DNA of 56,292 nucleotides from Deltaproteobacteria bacterium UBA4427 (lineage in GTDB: Bacteria; Myxococcota_A; UBA9160; UBA4427). The translations under genes and the position numbers were made by a program. Of the stretch, positions 42,209 through 52,133 are shown piece after piece (positions within the stretch are counted from its first letter, which is position 1; every line of letters starts with the position of its first letter). The notes under the pieces are model-generated. The model saw only the letters and a list, made by a program, of their open reading frames with translations, was not told the DNA's origin and made no database searches. The stretch covers positions 1-56,292 of the forward strand of contig DGPZ01000174.1 of assembly GCA_002390675.1 (NCBI GenBank), in the 5' to 3' direction.

Positions 42209-43437
42209 ATTCGACCGCACGACGGGACCAGACGCTGGGTCGTCGGCGGCAGGCGTGTTTGAAGAAGATTGTTTCGGCTTTATTGCTCCTGGTCGCACTG
42301 CCCATTCTATTAGGTGTTCAGCGCCCACCGGGCTTAAGCGACGTCGACGATGTGCGTACTTGGTCGTATGCCGACTACACCCGCGTTGTCATTGAGGTTT
42401 CGGGCGACGTCTCTCTGCCGGAGATCGGCCTCGTTCGGCTACCGGCGAATATCCAAGCGGGACGTCCTGAGCGTCTCTACTTGGATATTCCGGACCTTTG
42501 GGTGGGGCGGCGTTACGAGAGTGGGATCGAAGTGGGCGATGGACTGTTAAAGGCTGTACGCCTCGGCCAAAATACGCTGCGCACAACTAGGCTCGTACTT
42601 GACCTCGAGCGCTACGACCATCACAGACTCTTCGTGTTGCCAAGCCCTGCAAGAATTGTTGTGGATGTCTACGGAGAGCGGGGCGCCAAGAGTCGAATTG
42701 CTGACGAGGAGTCGGGAAGGCTGCCTGCGGGACTTCGACGGGTACATACCGTGGTTGTTGATGCGGGTCACGGCGGCCGAGATCCGGGTGCGGTCGGCGT
42801 CGGTGACCTCCGTGAAAAGGACGTGAACCTAACAATCGCACGATCACTCAAGAAGGCGCTCTTGTCCCGCGGCTTCGAAGTCATCATGACACGAGAACGA
42901 GACCTGACGCTGACACTCGAGGAGCGGACGGCTGTCGCTGAATCGTCGGGCGGAGATGTGTTTATTTCAATTCACGCGAACGCATCCGAACAAAAGAGGG
43001 CTCGAGGCATAGAGGTCTATACGCTCGATGCGAATCATGAGCGACACAGTCTTGAGGTGGCGGCGAGGGAGAATGGTGTGCCTGCCGCGCGCCTCGATCC
43101 TTTGCAGCGTGCGCTTGCAGAATTGCAGGTCGGTGAAGTCGGCGCGCATTCGGAGCGCTTGGCCGCCTTCGTACATGACGAAGTGATGCGCGGGGTGCGC
43201 GAACGAGACCAGACGTTGCCGGATCTCGGCGTGAAGAAGGGGCCGTTTTATGTGCTGTTCATGTCGAGCATGTCGTCTGTTCTAGTCGAGACTGGTTTCG
43301 TGACTAATAAGAAGGATGCGAAGATGCTCCGTAGTCCGCTCTATCAAAACATGCTCGGGGAAAAGATCGCGCTTGGAGTCGATCGCTACCGAGATCAGAT
43401 GGAAATGGGATTGGCGCGCACAGAGGGAGGCAAATAA
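42205..43437 (+). CDS. N-acetylmuramoyl-L-alanine amidase (AMIN + Amidase_3)
   Basis: AmiC-type periplasmic peptidoglycan amidase, 410 residues. An N-terminal hydrophobic segment (IVSALLLLVALPILLGV) acts as signal, an AMIN domain (about 45-155) should target it to septal or polar envelope, and the zinc hydrolase domain shows VVDAGHGGRDPGAVG, the metal-binding glutamate after it, SIHANAS, and the catalytic glutamate in VLVETGFVTN. ATG 42205 overlaps the mutS stop and has GGAGGCGGG upstream; the longer open frame inside mutS is not used. TAATG overlap with glnD. Confidence 0.93.
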   Translation: MNSTARRDQTLGRRRQACLKKIVSALLLLVALPILLGVQRPPGLSDVDDVRTWSYADYTRVVIEVSGDVSLPEIGLVRLPANIQAGRPERLYLDIPDLWVGRRYESGIEVGDGLLKAVRLGQNTLRTTRLVLDLERYDHHRLFVLPSPARIVVDVYGERGAKSRIADEESGRLPAGLRRVHTVVVDAGHGGRDPGAVGVGDLREKDVNLTIARSLKKALLSRGFEVIMTRERDLTLTLEERTAVAESSGGDVFISIHANASEQKRARGIEVYTLDANHERHSLEVAARENGVPAARLDPLQRALAELQVGEVGAHSERLAAFVHDEVMRGVRERDQTLPDLGVKKGPFYVLFMSSMSSVLVETGFVTNKKDAKMLRSPLYQNMLGEKIALGVDRYRDQMEMGLARTEGGK

Positions 43438-46235
43438 TGAGCGAGGAAGCCCCAGATCTTGAGCATGCCCTCCTTGAGCTCCCGGCCGAGCCCGATGCGC
43501 GCCAGAATGCCGTCACACCCGCCGTTAAGTCGTTCTTGGGGGATGTACGTTCATACCTCGAAGTCCTTCACAGAACGAGTGGGTCGGGACGAATCGTCAA
43601 CGAGGCGAATTCGGATCTTACTGATCGTCTGGTACGGCGGCTCTTTGAGCTGGCCGAAGAAATTCACTTGGCTCGGGGCCAGGGCATCGAAACCGGTGTC
43701 GCGATTATTGCCGTCGGTGGCTACGCACGCCGCGAAATGTCGATTCACTCCGATGTGGACCTGCTGCTGCTGTGCCGAGGTGAACTCACACCTTACGTGC
43801 AGCACATAGCCGAGCGTTTGCAGTATTGGTTGTGGGACGCTGGCCTAACGATTGGTATGGCGACCCGGACAATTCAACAGACAGTGGAACTCGGGCGCAA
43901 AGATGTCACCGTGCGTACCGCGGTTTTGACCGCACGCTATTTGTGCGGCGATGGTGAGTTCTTTCACGAGTTCGCAGATCGAATTCGCGACGAGCTGCTT
44001 CCAGATCCAGCAGCCTTCGTCTCCGAGCAGCTTGAACTCATGCGCGAACGCCAACTGGAATATGGCGACACACTCTACCTCCTTCAACCTAACGTAAAAG
44101 AGGGAGCAGGTACGCTTCGCGACTACCACGCAGCATATTGGGTAGCCAGGGGGACGCAGCCTTCGGTTCGAAATGTCGATGATTTTCTTCATTTCGGGCT
44201 CTTGACCGAATCGGAGATGGATGAATATCGCGATGCGCTCGATTTCATCTGGAGAACGAGGAACGAGCTGCATCTGATGTCGAAGCGTGCGAACGATCAG
44301 ATGAGCTTTGAGGCGCAGGAAGAAGTTGCTGAAGGAATCGGCTACGGATCCATGGCAGGGGCCATGGAACGGCTGAAGGAAAAGTCTTTTGCTGATGATG
44401 GGACTTCGGCGGATCTGCGATTCCAGCCGGATGATCCGGATCTTCCCGTCGAACGATTCATGCGGGACTACTACCGGCATGCGCGCGTGATCAAGTCTCA
44501 TTCGGAATTGGTGATCGACCAGTGCGCGCGTCGCGTTAATCCCGCTAGTGGAGGGGAGGTCGATGAGAGGATCGTGGAAGATGGTTTCCTGATCATCGAT
44601 AATCAGCTCGCGATTCCGCACGCGGCGCATCTACGCGAGGACCCCATCCGGGTGTTGCGAGCCTTTGAGGTCGCACAATCCCATCAGGTTCGACTCTCTA
44701 GAATGGCGCAAAGGCTTGTGCGTGAGAACCTGTCGCTGATCGATGATTCGGTGCGAGACACGCCCGAATTATCGGACATGTTCATGCGCATTCTGGCTTC
44801 AGAGACGCGTGTCATGCGAACGCTCATGTTGATGAATGACGTGGGCGTGCTTGCCCAGGTGATCCCCGAATGGGAGCACATCGTTTGCCGCTGGCAGCAC
44901 GTCATCTATCACACGTACACCGTGGATGTTCATTCGATCTTCTTGGTCGAAGAGCTTCGGCGTCTGTGGCGGGGGAAATATGCGAGGGCGATGCCAGAGC
45001 TAACGGAACTAATGCGAGAGGTCGATGACCGCCCCGTTTTATTCCTGGGATGCCTTTTACACGACATAGGAAAGGGATTCGGCGGTGATCATTCGAGCAA
45101 AGGCGTGGTTCGCGCAAAGCCGGCCATCGAGCGCCTAGGTCTATCGAAAGAACGGGCGGACCGCGTGCTCTTCGTCGTGCAACATCATCTACTGATGTCG
45201 CATCTAGCACAGTCTCGCGACCTCTCAGATCCGAAGTTGATTCTCGAATTGGCTCAAATCTGCGGGGACCGGACGAATCTCCGCAATCTCTATCTCTCGA
45301 CTTTTGCAGATATCCGGGCGTCATCGGTTGAGGGCTGGACCGACTGGAAGGGCCAGCTCCTGCGTGAGCTTTATGAGCGCACGGCTGAGATGCTGGAGAC
45401 TGGAGCCGAACGTCCGGATCAGGCTGTTGCGCTTCTTGAGGCCCGGGTCGAGCGGCGGCGCGACGGGGCGCGGGAGGAATTGGGTCGTCTGGGCGTGGGG
45501 GAAACTAAGATTGACTCCCTCTTTGATCAGCTTCCGCGCCGATATTTCTTGTCTCATACGCCGCGGCAGATTGCGCGGCATGCACAGTTGGTGCTGCGCT
45601 TTGGCGGAGATAAGCGCGTCGTCACATCCCACCGCGCTATGAAGGGTGGCTTTAGCGAGTTCATCGTGTGCGCGGAAGATGTGCACGGGCTCTACAGTCA
45701 AGTCGCGGGTGTGATGACGGCTTGTGGTCTGAATATTCTTGGCTCCCACGTCTACACGACTCGTGGTGGGCTCGCTCTTGAGATCTACCGGACACATACT
45801 CCGAGGGGCGGGCCGGACGAGCGCGACATGGTCTGGAGGGAAGTCGAGGAACATCTCGAGTCCGTGCTTTTGTCGGCGGTCGAGGTGGGCGATCTGGTTC
45901 GGCGCCGACGTCGTCCGGTCGGAGTGACGCGACTGCCTTCACGCAAAGAGCCCCGCGTAATTATCTCTAACACGGAGTCCGAGTTCTATACCGTCGTCGA
46001 TGTGATCGCGGACGACCGCCTAGGTTTGCTCTATGACGTTACCCGCACGATCGGGGAACAGGGCTTCGAGATCTACATCTCGAAAGCCGCGACGATCAAG
46101 GATCAGGTCACCGACGCGTTCTACCTTAAGGATGGGAACGCAAAAAAAATTAAGGACCCAGCGTCTTTGGAGAGGCTGCGTGACGCGCTTCTGGAATCTG
46201 TGACAGTGGGGCTCGAAGGAGCCGGGCGTGGTTGA
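43437..46235 (+). CDS. glnD: [Protein-PII] uridylyltransferase / uridylyl-removing enzyme
   Basis: Nitrogen sensor of 932 residues that uridylylates PII when glutamine is low and reverses it when high. Nucleotidyltransferase motif GGYARREMSIHSDVDLLLL (usual form GGYGRGELxPxSDIDLL), with the two catalytic aspartates kept; HD-domain motif FLGCLLHDIGKGFGGDH for the removing activity; two C-terminal ACT domains (about 735-810 and 845-920) for glutamine sensing. No PII or glutamine synthetase gene lies nearby. Its end overlaps the xerD start by eight bases. Confidence 0.94.
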   Translation: MSEEAPDLEHALLELPAEPDARQNAVTPAVKSFLGDVRSYLEVLHRTSGSGRIVNEANSDLTDRLVRRLFELAEEIHLARGQGIETGVAIIAVGGYARREMSIHSDVDLLLLCRGELTPYVQHIAERLQYWLWDAGLTIGMATRTIQQTVELGRKDVTVRTAVLTARYLCGDGEFFHEFADRIRDELLPDPAAFVSEQLELMRERQLEYGDTLYLLQPNVKEGAGTLRDYHAAYWVARGTQPSVRNVDDFLHFGLLTESEMDEYRDALDFIWRTRNELHLMSKRANDQMSFEAQEEVAEGIGYGSMAGAMERLKEKSFADDGTSADLRFQPDDPDLPVERFMRDYYRHARVIKSHSELVIDQCARRVNPASGGEVDERIVEDGFLIIDNQLAIPHAAHLREDPIRVLRAFEVAQSHQVRLSRMAQRLVRENLSLIDDSVRDTPELSDMFMRILASETRVMRTLMLMNDVGVLAQVIPEWEHIVCRWQHVIYHTYTVDVHSIFLVEELRRLWRGKYARAMPELTELMREVDDRPVLFLGCLLHDIGKGFGGDHSSKGVVRAKPAIERLGLSKERADRVLFVVQHHLLMSHLAQSRDLSDPKLILELAQICGDRTNLRNLYLSTFADIRASSVEGWTDWKGQLLRELYERTAEMLETGAERPDQAVALLEARVERRRDGAREELGRLGVGETKIDSLFDQLPRRYFLSHTPRQIARHAQLVLRFGGDKRVVTSHRAMKGGFSEFIVCAEDVHGLYSQVAGVMTACGLNILGSHVYTTRGGLALEIYRTHTPRGGPDERDMVWREVEEHLESVLLSAVEVGDLVRRRRRPVGVTRLPSRKEPRVIISNTESEFYTVVDVIADDRLGLLYDVTRTIGEQGFEIYISKAATIKDQVTDAFYLKDGNAKKIKDPASLERLRDALLESVTVGLEGAGRG

Positions 46236-47166
46236 GTCGGCGAGCGCGACGCCGCTCGAAGGGCTCTGCGACGCGTTTCTTACGCGGCTCGCGGTGGAAG
46301 AGGGACTGTCCCCGCGGACAATAGAAGCCTACTCCGGCGACCTCCGACACCTGCGCGCTCATCTATTAGAACGTGGGGTTCTGGCTGTCGGGCGTATTTC
46401 ACGTCACGACTTGAGCGCGCTCGCGAGCTATCTCAACGACCGATCGATGGCAGCGAGTTCACGGGCCCGTGTCCTCGTGTCGGTGCGGCGGTTCCTTCGT
46501 TATGCCGAACACCTTGGACTGGTTGGCGCCGACCCGATCGACGCTCTGCAGGCACCTAAACAATTGCGCAAGCTTCCCTCTATCCTCAAAGCGGAAGAGA
46601 CCGCATCGCTCATTGAGGCGGCTCGAAGCGACGATCCTTTGGGCGTACGAGACGTCGCGATGCTCGAAGTGCTGTACGGCGCGGGCCTTCGCGTGAGCGA
46701 ACTCGTTGGTCTCCCCTTGAATGCGATTGATCATCGTGGTCAGTTGCTTCGAGTGATCGGTAAGGGGCGCAAGGAGCGTGTCGTCCCTATGGGTGATGTC
46801 GCGGGTCGGGCCATCGATGTCTACCTGAAAGATGCGCGTCCCATATTATTAGGCGAACGACCGGATAAGGATCACTCAACATTTCTCACGCGGCGCGGAA
46901 CCGCGATGACTCGACAAAATTTCTTTGGGCGCCTTCGTGGACATGCGCGCAAGGCCGGGCTTCCTGCTGATCGGGTTTCGCCTCATGTGTTACGCCACGG
47001 ATTTGCAACCGATCTTCTTGAAGGTGGTGCCGATCTGCGCGCGATCCAGTCAATGTTAGGCCACGCCGATCTTTCGTCGACGGAGATTTATACCCACGTG
47101 AGCCGAGCGCGCCTTCGGGAGACAGTGGAGACGCGGCATCCGCGGGGTTCGGGGCGCAAACGGTGA
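46228..47166 (+). CDS. xerD: Tyrosine recombinase XerD
   Basis: Site-specific recombinase of 312 residues that resolves chromosome dimers at dif. The N-terminal SAM-like core-binding domain (about 8-95) precedes the catalytic domain with R in YGAGLRVSELVGL, K in IGKGRKERVVPM, HxxR in SPHVLRHGFAT, H in MLGHADLSSTEIYTHV and the nucleophilic tyrosine there. Close match to XerD in MTRQNFF and GADLRAIQSMLGH segments. GTG 46228 has AAGGAG six bases upstream. Housekeeping, not a mobile-element integrase, given its place within a tight operon. Confidence 0.9.
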   Translation: MVESASATPLEGLCDAFLTRLAVEEGLSPRTIEAYSGDLRHLRAHLLERGVLAVGRISRHDLSALASYLNDRSMAASSRARVLVSVRRFLRYAEHLGLVGADPIDALQAPKQLRKLPSILKAEETASLIEAARSDDPLGVRDVAMLEVLYGAGLRVSELVGLPLNAIDHRGQLLRVIGKGRKERVVPMGDVAGRAIDVYLKDARPILLGERPDKDHSTFLTRRGTAMTRQNFFGRLRGHARKAGLPADRVSPHVLRHGFATDLLEGGADLRAIQSMLGHADLSSTEIYTHVSRARLRETVETRHPRGSGRKR

Positions 47167-48578
47167 AGACTGGTTTCTCCCTCGACGAAATATGTGGCGT
47201 CCTCCCGGAGGCGACGGGAGATCTGCTTGTTCGTATCGCAGAGACCGCGAGCTCGCTCGGTGTTCGCATTCACATCGTCGGTGGACCGGTTAGAGATCTG
47301 TTGCTCGAGCGTTCCCTCGTCGACGTCGATCTACTCGTTGAGGGGGCGGCGTCGGGACTGGCAGCTGGACTCATCGAGCGTTCTGCCGAGGGCGAAATCT
47401 CCGTGGTGGCACACGATAGGTTCGGGACGGTCAGAGTTGAGAACGCGGAAGCCAGCCTCGATCTAGCCACCCTGCGCCACGAGACCTACGCGCATCCCGG
47501 GGCGCTGCCCGACGTTGTTTCCGGAACGCTTGAGCAGGACGCGCATCGTCGGGACTTCTCGATTAATGCGCTGCACTGTCCCTTGGATGGCGCGGATCCC
47601 ACGCGGGTGGTGCCAATCGTGGATTTGGTGGGTGGGCTCGAGGATCTGGCCGCGAAGCGGCTTAGAGTTTTGCATTCACGCAGCTTTCACGATGATCCGA
47701 CACGGGCCTGGCGTGCGGCGCGGTTCGGCGCACGGCTGGGACTTAAACTCGATCGCAGCTCAAGGGCAGCGCTCCGAAGCGCGCTTAGAGACGGTGCCTT
47801 CGGGGCCGTGAGCGGTGAGCGCTTTAGGCGTGAATTTCAGCTGACCGTGAATGAGGCGCATCAGGGCACTCACGCAGGTAAAATTCTGAAGTCCTTGTCG
47901 GAATGGCACGTCCTTTCGGCGCTCGAACCGGGATTGTCCCTCGCGCGGGACCGGGGTGTTCCGCTGAGGCGACTAGCGAAGGCGATGGCCGAGCCCGAAT
48001 GGGCGGCACCCCGTTGGCAAGCTTGGGTGGCTGCGTTGTCGATTTGGTTGGCACCGCTGCCGGCGGCGCTGCGTCGCAGAACCCTCGAGCGGTTCTCTGT
48101 CCGCGGAGATCAGGCGGCTCGTATTGTTGGCTTTGGCCGCAATGCAGACCGAACGATCAAGAGCCTCACCAAGGCGCGCGGTCGCGGAGCCGTGGATGCC
48201 ACGCTCGGTAGTCACACCGAAGAGTCAATTCAGGCGCTCTATGCGCTTGCAGACGTGCCCGTCCGACGCCGAATGCTTCGTTGGGGGGCGGAGGATCGCC
48301 GTCGCCGAGCCCCTGTGAACGGAGCCGACTTGCTAGAAGTGGGCCTGCAAGGGCCGGAAATCGGCAAAGCACTCGAGCGGATTCGTGCTGGATTCCTGGA
48401 GGGAGACGTGGCGAATCGCGAGGAAGCTCTTGCCCTTGCCGCCGAAATGGCGCTGCGCTCCAGTCGCCGAAGTTCTTCGCCCAAGCCCCGGAAATCCCGT
48501 AGGAAAGTTGCTCCCCGGGACGCGATCGCGGATACTCCGACCGTCGTCGATGGGGGAAAATCGCACTCCTCGGAATGA
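47163..48578 (+). CDS. CCA tRNA nucleotidyltransferase / poly(A) polymerase family
   Basis: Class II nucleotidyltransferase of 471 residues acting on RNA 3' ends. HIVGGPVRDLLLERSLVDVDLLVEG contains GG and the catalytic DxD; RRDFSINALHCPL and DDPTRAWRAARFGARLG are the next signature blocks. The C-terminal half is helical, ending in a basic Ser/Arg/Lys tail (RRSSSPKPRKSRRK) that may contact RNA. Whether it adds CCA, only part of it, or poly(A) cannot be told from sequence alone. GTG 47163 overlaps the xerD stop by four bases. Last gene of the long rightward run. Confidence 0.88.
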   Translation: MKTGFSLDEICGVLPEATGDLLVRIAETASSLGVRIHIVGGPVRDLLLERSLVDVDLLVEGAASGLAAGLIERSAEGEISVVAHDRFGTVRVENAEASLDLATLRHETYAHPGALPDVVSGTLEQDAHRRDFSINALHCPLDGADPTRVVPIVDLVGGLEDLAAKRLRVLHSRSFHDDPTRAWRAARFGARLGLKLDRSSRAALRSALRDGAFGAVSGERFRREFQLTVNEAHQGTHAGKILKSLSEWHVLSALEPGLSLARDRGVPLRRLAKAMAEPEWAAPRWQAWVAALSIWLAPLPAALRRRTLERFSVRGDQAARIVGFGRNADRTIKSLTKARGRGAVDATLGSHTEESIQALYALADVPVRRRMLRWGAEDRRRRAPVNGADLLEVGLQGPEIGKALERIRAGFLEGDVANREEALALAAEMALRSSRRSSSPKPRKSRRKVAPRDAIADTPTVVDGGKSHSSE

Positions 48579-48846
48579 CCTTATTGACTGCAGAATGCCG
48601 CGGCTAGTAGACACAGACGGATGTAGCTGTCTTTCTGGCGCCCACGCAGGATGCGGTCTCTGAAGTGCTATCCGAGATACGTGTGATCAGTCAGATCCGA
48701 TTTACTTGGGTTTGGCGACAGAATAGAGTTGTGACGCGTTCGTGGGCTCTGCCCGACGCCCACATGCATGAATGAAACTCCTCATCGATGCTAAGACCTC
48801 TCTAGAGTCCTGACTCCCCCCAGGCACCCAGGACGGATTCGATCGA

Positions 48847-49722
48847 ATGAGCGCAACGGATATGACGTTCGAAGCGGAAGGCACCGCCCTCGAGTCACTC
48901 GGGGCCGAGCCGGACGAGCGCACCGATGGTCTTGATGGCTACTCGGTCAAGCTTGCCGCCTTCGAAGGCCCCCTCGACCTACTGCTGCATCTGATTCGGC
49001 AGAACGAAGTCGACATTACAGATATCCCCATTCAACGGATCGCCGAGCAATACCTTGCGACGATTGAGTTGATGGACGAGTTAAATCTCGACGTCGCGGC
49101 TGAGTATCTGGTGATGGCGGCGACGCTCGCTCTGATCAAGAGTCGCATGCTCCTGCCGGACGAAAAGGGCGACGACGACGAAGTCATCGATCCGCGCACT
49201 GATCTCGTTCAGCGACTACTCGAGTACCAGCGATTCAAAGAAGCCGCAGAGACGCTCTCTACCCGACGCTTGCTAGGTCGGGATGTTTGGAGCGTCATCG
49301 GCCCTGGGCCTGAGAAGACACCAGACGCGGAGCGTGAACTCGAGGTCGGGCTGTTTGACCTCGTCGCAGCATTCAAGGATGTGCTCGATACCGCGAAGGA
49401 AGGGACCTTCCGGCACGAAATCGAAACGGAGCAGGTGACCGTTCGAGATCGGATGCTTGTTGTGATGGATCTTCTAGAAGAGAACGAGACCGTCGAATTC
49501 TTCCGAATCTTCGAGATGCCGGGTGAGGAAGAGGGCCCGCCGAGCCGCGGCGCGCTAGTCGCGACTTTCTTGGCGGTTCTGGAACTCGCGCGGCTCTCGG
49601 CGTTGCGGATTTACCAAGGAATCTCGGAACGAGGAACCCCGGAAGGCGCGATTCGCGTTCGTCGGGCGATGCTCGATACGGATGATCCCGAATGGCGTGA
49701 GCGCATCACGGATACGATGTAA
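48847..49722 (+). CDS. scpA: Segregation and condensation protein A (kleisin)
   Basis: Kleisin of 291 residues linking SMC heads with ScpB in the bacterial condensin. The hallmark N-terminus is AFEGPLDLLLHLIRQNEVDITDIPI, followed by AAEYLVMAATLALIKSRMLLP; a C-terminal winged-helix (VATFLAVLELARLSALRIYQ) completes it. ATG 48847. Preceded by a 268-base gap in which I see no gene. scpB follows after 111 bases. Confidence 0.94.
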   Translation: MSATDMTFEAEGTALESLGAEPDERTDGLDGYSVKLAAFEGPLDLLLHLIRQNEVDITDIPIQRIAEQYLATIELMDELNLDVAAEYLVMAATLALIKSRMLLPDEKGDDDEVIDPRTDLVQRLLEYQRFKEAAETLSTRRLLGRDVWSVIGPGPEKTPDAERELEVGLFDLVAAFKDVLDTAKEGTFRHEIETEQVTVRDRMLVVMDLLEENETVEFFRIFEMPGEEEGPPSRGALVATFLAVLELARLSALRIYQGISERGTPEGAIRVRRAMLDTDDPEWRERITDTM

Positions 49723-49833
49723 CGCGCCTTTGATGAACAACTTCTCCCGGAGCACCGATCGTTTACCACCAGCACCCCCGAGCCGCCCCGGATCTTTATC
49801 CATCCATGACACGCCAAAGGAGCCGAGCCCGTC

Positions 49834-50709
49834 ATGAGTCGAATGGAAGCCAGCGAAAAGCGCCGCATCGTCGAAGCGCTGATTCTCTCCTCCGCCGAGC
49901 CGCTTTCCGCAGCCAAAATCGCGGAGATCATTCCCTATTGCAACGAGGGTCAGACCAAGGACCTCATCAACGAACTGAACACGGAGTACAGCGAGCAAGA
50001 CCGCTCCTTCGAAATCTGGGAAGTCGCTGGCGGCTTTCAAATCCGGACGCGCGCGGAATTCTCTGGCTATCTCCAGAAGCTGCAGAAGGAACGGGCCATG
50101 CGCCTGTCTCCTGCGGCGCTCGAAACCCTCTCGATCATCGCCTATCGACAGCCTGTCACCAGAGCAGAGGTGGAGGACGTGCGCGGCGTCGATGCCGGTG
50201 CGACGGTAAAGAGTCTTCTTGAGCGGCATCTGATTCGAATTGCAGGGCAGCGTGAGGTTCCCGGTCGGCCGATGCTCTACGGCACCACCCGACGCTTCCT
50301 CGAAGTCTTCGGCCTTGAAAGGCTGAAGGATTTGCCGACGCTTCGCGAGATCGACGAACTGGCTCGGGAGCAAGGCCTCCTCGACAAGGCGGGCGAAGGT
50401 TCGGACGTGGGTCCCGAGGGTTCGGAAGGCTCCGAGGTCGCTCCCATCTCGGGCATGCTTGATGCGGCCGATGCAGCAGTTGAGGCAGCGACGGAAGTCG
50501 CAGAAGAGGGCGCAGCTGCCATCGAGGCCGAGTCAGAAGAGCTACTCGACGAAGAGGCCGTGGGTGATGAGGTTCTTGAAGACCGCGTCGCTCCAGCAGG
50601 CGATAACACCTCCACTAACGAAACCGAAGACGCGGCGACCAACGACGCGGACCTCGAGGAGCAGATCGCTGCTTCGGATGAGAAAGAGGAACCGACCTCC
50701 GTCGGCTAA
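49834..50709 (+). CDS. scpB: Segregation and condensation protein B
   Basis: Winged-helix dimer partner of ScpA, 291 residues. The family core lies at about 8-185: IVEALILSSAEPLSAAKIAEI, RAMRLSPAALETLSIIAYRQPVTRAEVEDVRGVD (split motif), GRPMLYGTTRRFLEVFGL. The remaining hundred residues are an Asp/Glu/Ala-rich disordered tail, longer than in typical ScpB. ATG 49834. rluB begins five bases after the stop. Confidence 0.94.
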   Translation: MSRMEASEKRRIVEALILSSAEPLSAAKIAEIIPYCNEGQTKDLINELNTEYSEQDRSFEIWEVAGGFQIRTRAEFSGYLQKLQKERAMRLSPAALETLSIIAYRQPVTRAEVEDVRGVDAGATVKSLLERHLIRIAGQREVPGRPMLYGTTRRFLEVFGLERLKDLPTLREIDELAREQGLLDKAGEGSDVGPEGSEGSEVAPISGMLDAADAAVEAATEVAEEGAAAIEAESEELLDEEAVGDEVLEDRVAPAGDNTSTNETEDAATNDADLEEQIAASDEKEEPTSVG

Positions 50710-50714
50710 GCATA

Positions 50715-52133
50715 ATGGCAGGTGACAAATCTCCTCGACATACGCGCAAGCCCAAGAAGGCACGTGCGCCAGCACCAAGTGCGCGCGCAAAAGCTGCGGC
50801 AAGGAAAAAGGCCGGCGTATCCGCCGCTTCGCTTGATTCAGCCCCGGCTGCGGCAATCCCAGGCTTCGATCGTTCCATCCGACTCCAGAAACTGTTGGCG
50901 TCCGCGGGCTTTGGTTCCCGCCGCGACGTAGAACAATATGTGACGGAAGAGCGTGTGACCGTGAACGGTCGCACTGCCACGTTAGGCGAAAAGGCCGATC
51001 CGACCGTGGATGATATTCGCTTTGACGGCGAGCGGATCGCTAATCAACGGCCCGCCTATTGGATCGTGAATAAGCCCCGCGGCGTTGTGACGACGATGCG
51101 CGATGATGGAGGGCGCCGTACCGTCGTGAGCCTCGTGCCGGCGAATGCGGGAAGACTCTTTCCGGTCGGTCGTCTGGATAAAGAGACTTCTGGCCTTTTG
51201 CTGATGACGAACGATGGAGATGTTGCCCACGCACTCCTCCATCCCTCGCACGGTAATGAACGTGAGTACCGGGTCAACGTAAAGGGCCTCCTTGATGCGA
51301 AGGGGATCAAGTCACTCGAGCGCGGCGTCACCCTCGAAGAGGGCCGGACTGCCTCAGTGCGTGTTGAGGATGTGCGTCACGACCCCGAGTCCGGAACTTC
51401 GTCGCTGTCACTCACGCTTGTTGAAGGCAAGAAGAGGCAGATTCGGCGCAGCCTCCTCGTGCTTGGATTTCCGGTTAGGCGGCTTGTCCGTGTTCGGATG
51501 GGGCCGCTTCGTCTTGGACGTTTGGCGGTAGGTGAAGCCCGGGCGCTTCGTTCCGACGAGCGGCAAGCTTTACTTGAGCATGTGCGAAGACTGCGGGCGG
51601 GGGAGGCTCCGCTCGCTGCAGCAACGAAGTCCGTGCCTGCTGGAAAACGTGATGTGGCGGCACCTCCGAGGCCAAATGCTTCGCGTCGAGGCAGGGGCCC
51701 TTCTGAATCTTCCAGTCGACCTGGAGCCAGTAAATCATCCAAACTCGCGATTCGAGGTCGTAAGGCCGGAGCGAGCCGAGACGGGACGGGTCGCTCGGCG
51801 CCTAAGAAGGGAGCGCGCAAGAAGACCGCGCGTAAGAAATCTAGCGGACGGCCGAGTTCGTCTTCTAACGCTTCCTCTCGCTCCTCTTCTCCTTCGGCCT
51901 CTCGCGCTTCCTCTCGCGTTTCTTCTCCCTCGGCCTCTCGCGCTCCTTCTCGCGCCCCTAAGAAGCCCGTCAGCCGAAGGCCATCGTCGTCAGGGAGTTC
52001 CTCCCCGTCGCGCGGGCCTAAGCGGTCTACGGGGGCCAATGCACCGAGTGGGCCGAAGGGACCTCGTGGCTCCGGACCGGGTGGAGCAGGTCGTCAGCGA
52101 ACGGCGAGCTCGAGAAAAGGCGTAAGAAGATAG
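50715..52133 (+). CDS. rluB: 23S rRNA pseudouridine synthase RluB
   Basis: Modifies a uridine in the 23S rRNA peptidyl-transferase region. Of 472 residues, a basic leader of about 50 is followed by an S4 domain (RLQKLLASAGFGSRRDVEQYV) and the RsuA-type catalytic domain with aspartate in GRLDKETSGLLLMTNDGD and VEGKKRQIRRSLL. From about residue 300 onward the protein is low-complexity Ser/Arg/Lys/Pro (many SPSAS, RASSR, KKSSGR units), roughly 170 residues that should be disordered and RNA-binding. ATG 50715, operon scpA-scpB-rluB as in many bacteria. Confidence 0.93.
   Translation: MAGDKSPRHTRKPKKARAPAPSARAKAAARKKAGVSAASLDSAPAAAIPGFDRSIRLQKLLASAGFGSRRDVEQYVTEERVTVNGRTATLGEKADPTVDDIRFDGERIANQRPAYWIVNKPRGVVTTMRDDGGRRTVVSLVPANAGRLFPVGRLDKETSGLLLMTNDGDVAHALLHPSHGNEREYRVNVKGLLDAKGIKSLERGVTLEEGRTASVRVEDVRHDPESGTSSLSLTLVEGKKRQIRRSLLVLGFPVRRLVRVRMGPLRLGRLAVGEARALRSDERQALLEHVRRLRAGEAPLAAATKSVPAGKRDVAAPPRPNASRRGRGPSESSSRPGASKSSKLAIRGRKAGASRDGTGRSAPKKGARKKTARKKSSGRPSSSSNASSRSSSPSASRASSRVSSPSASRAPSRAPKKPVSRRPSSSGSSSPSRGPKRSTGANAPSGPKGPRGSGPGGAGRQRTASSRKGVRR

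Noticed and set aside
46228..47166. Mobile-element integrase
   Set aside because: Residues and blocks match housekeeping XerD, it overlaps glnD and cca, and no att repeats or phage genes are nearby.
48579..48846. RNA gene in the gap between cca and scpA
   Set aside because: Checked for tRNA arms, SRP-like and terminator patterns; none fits.
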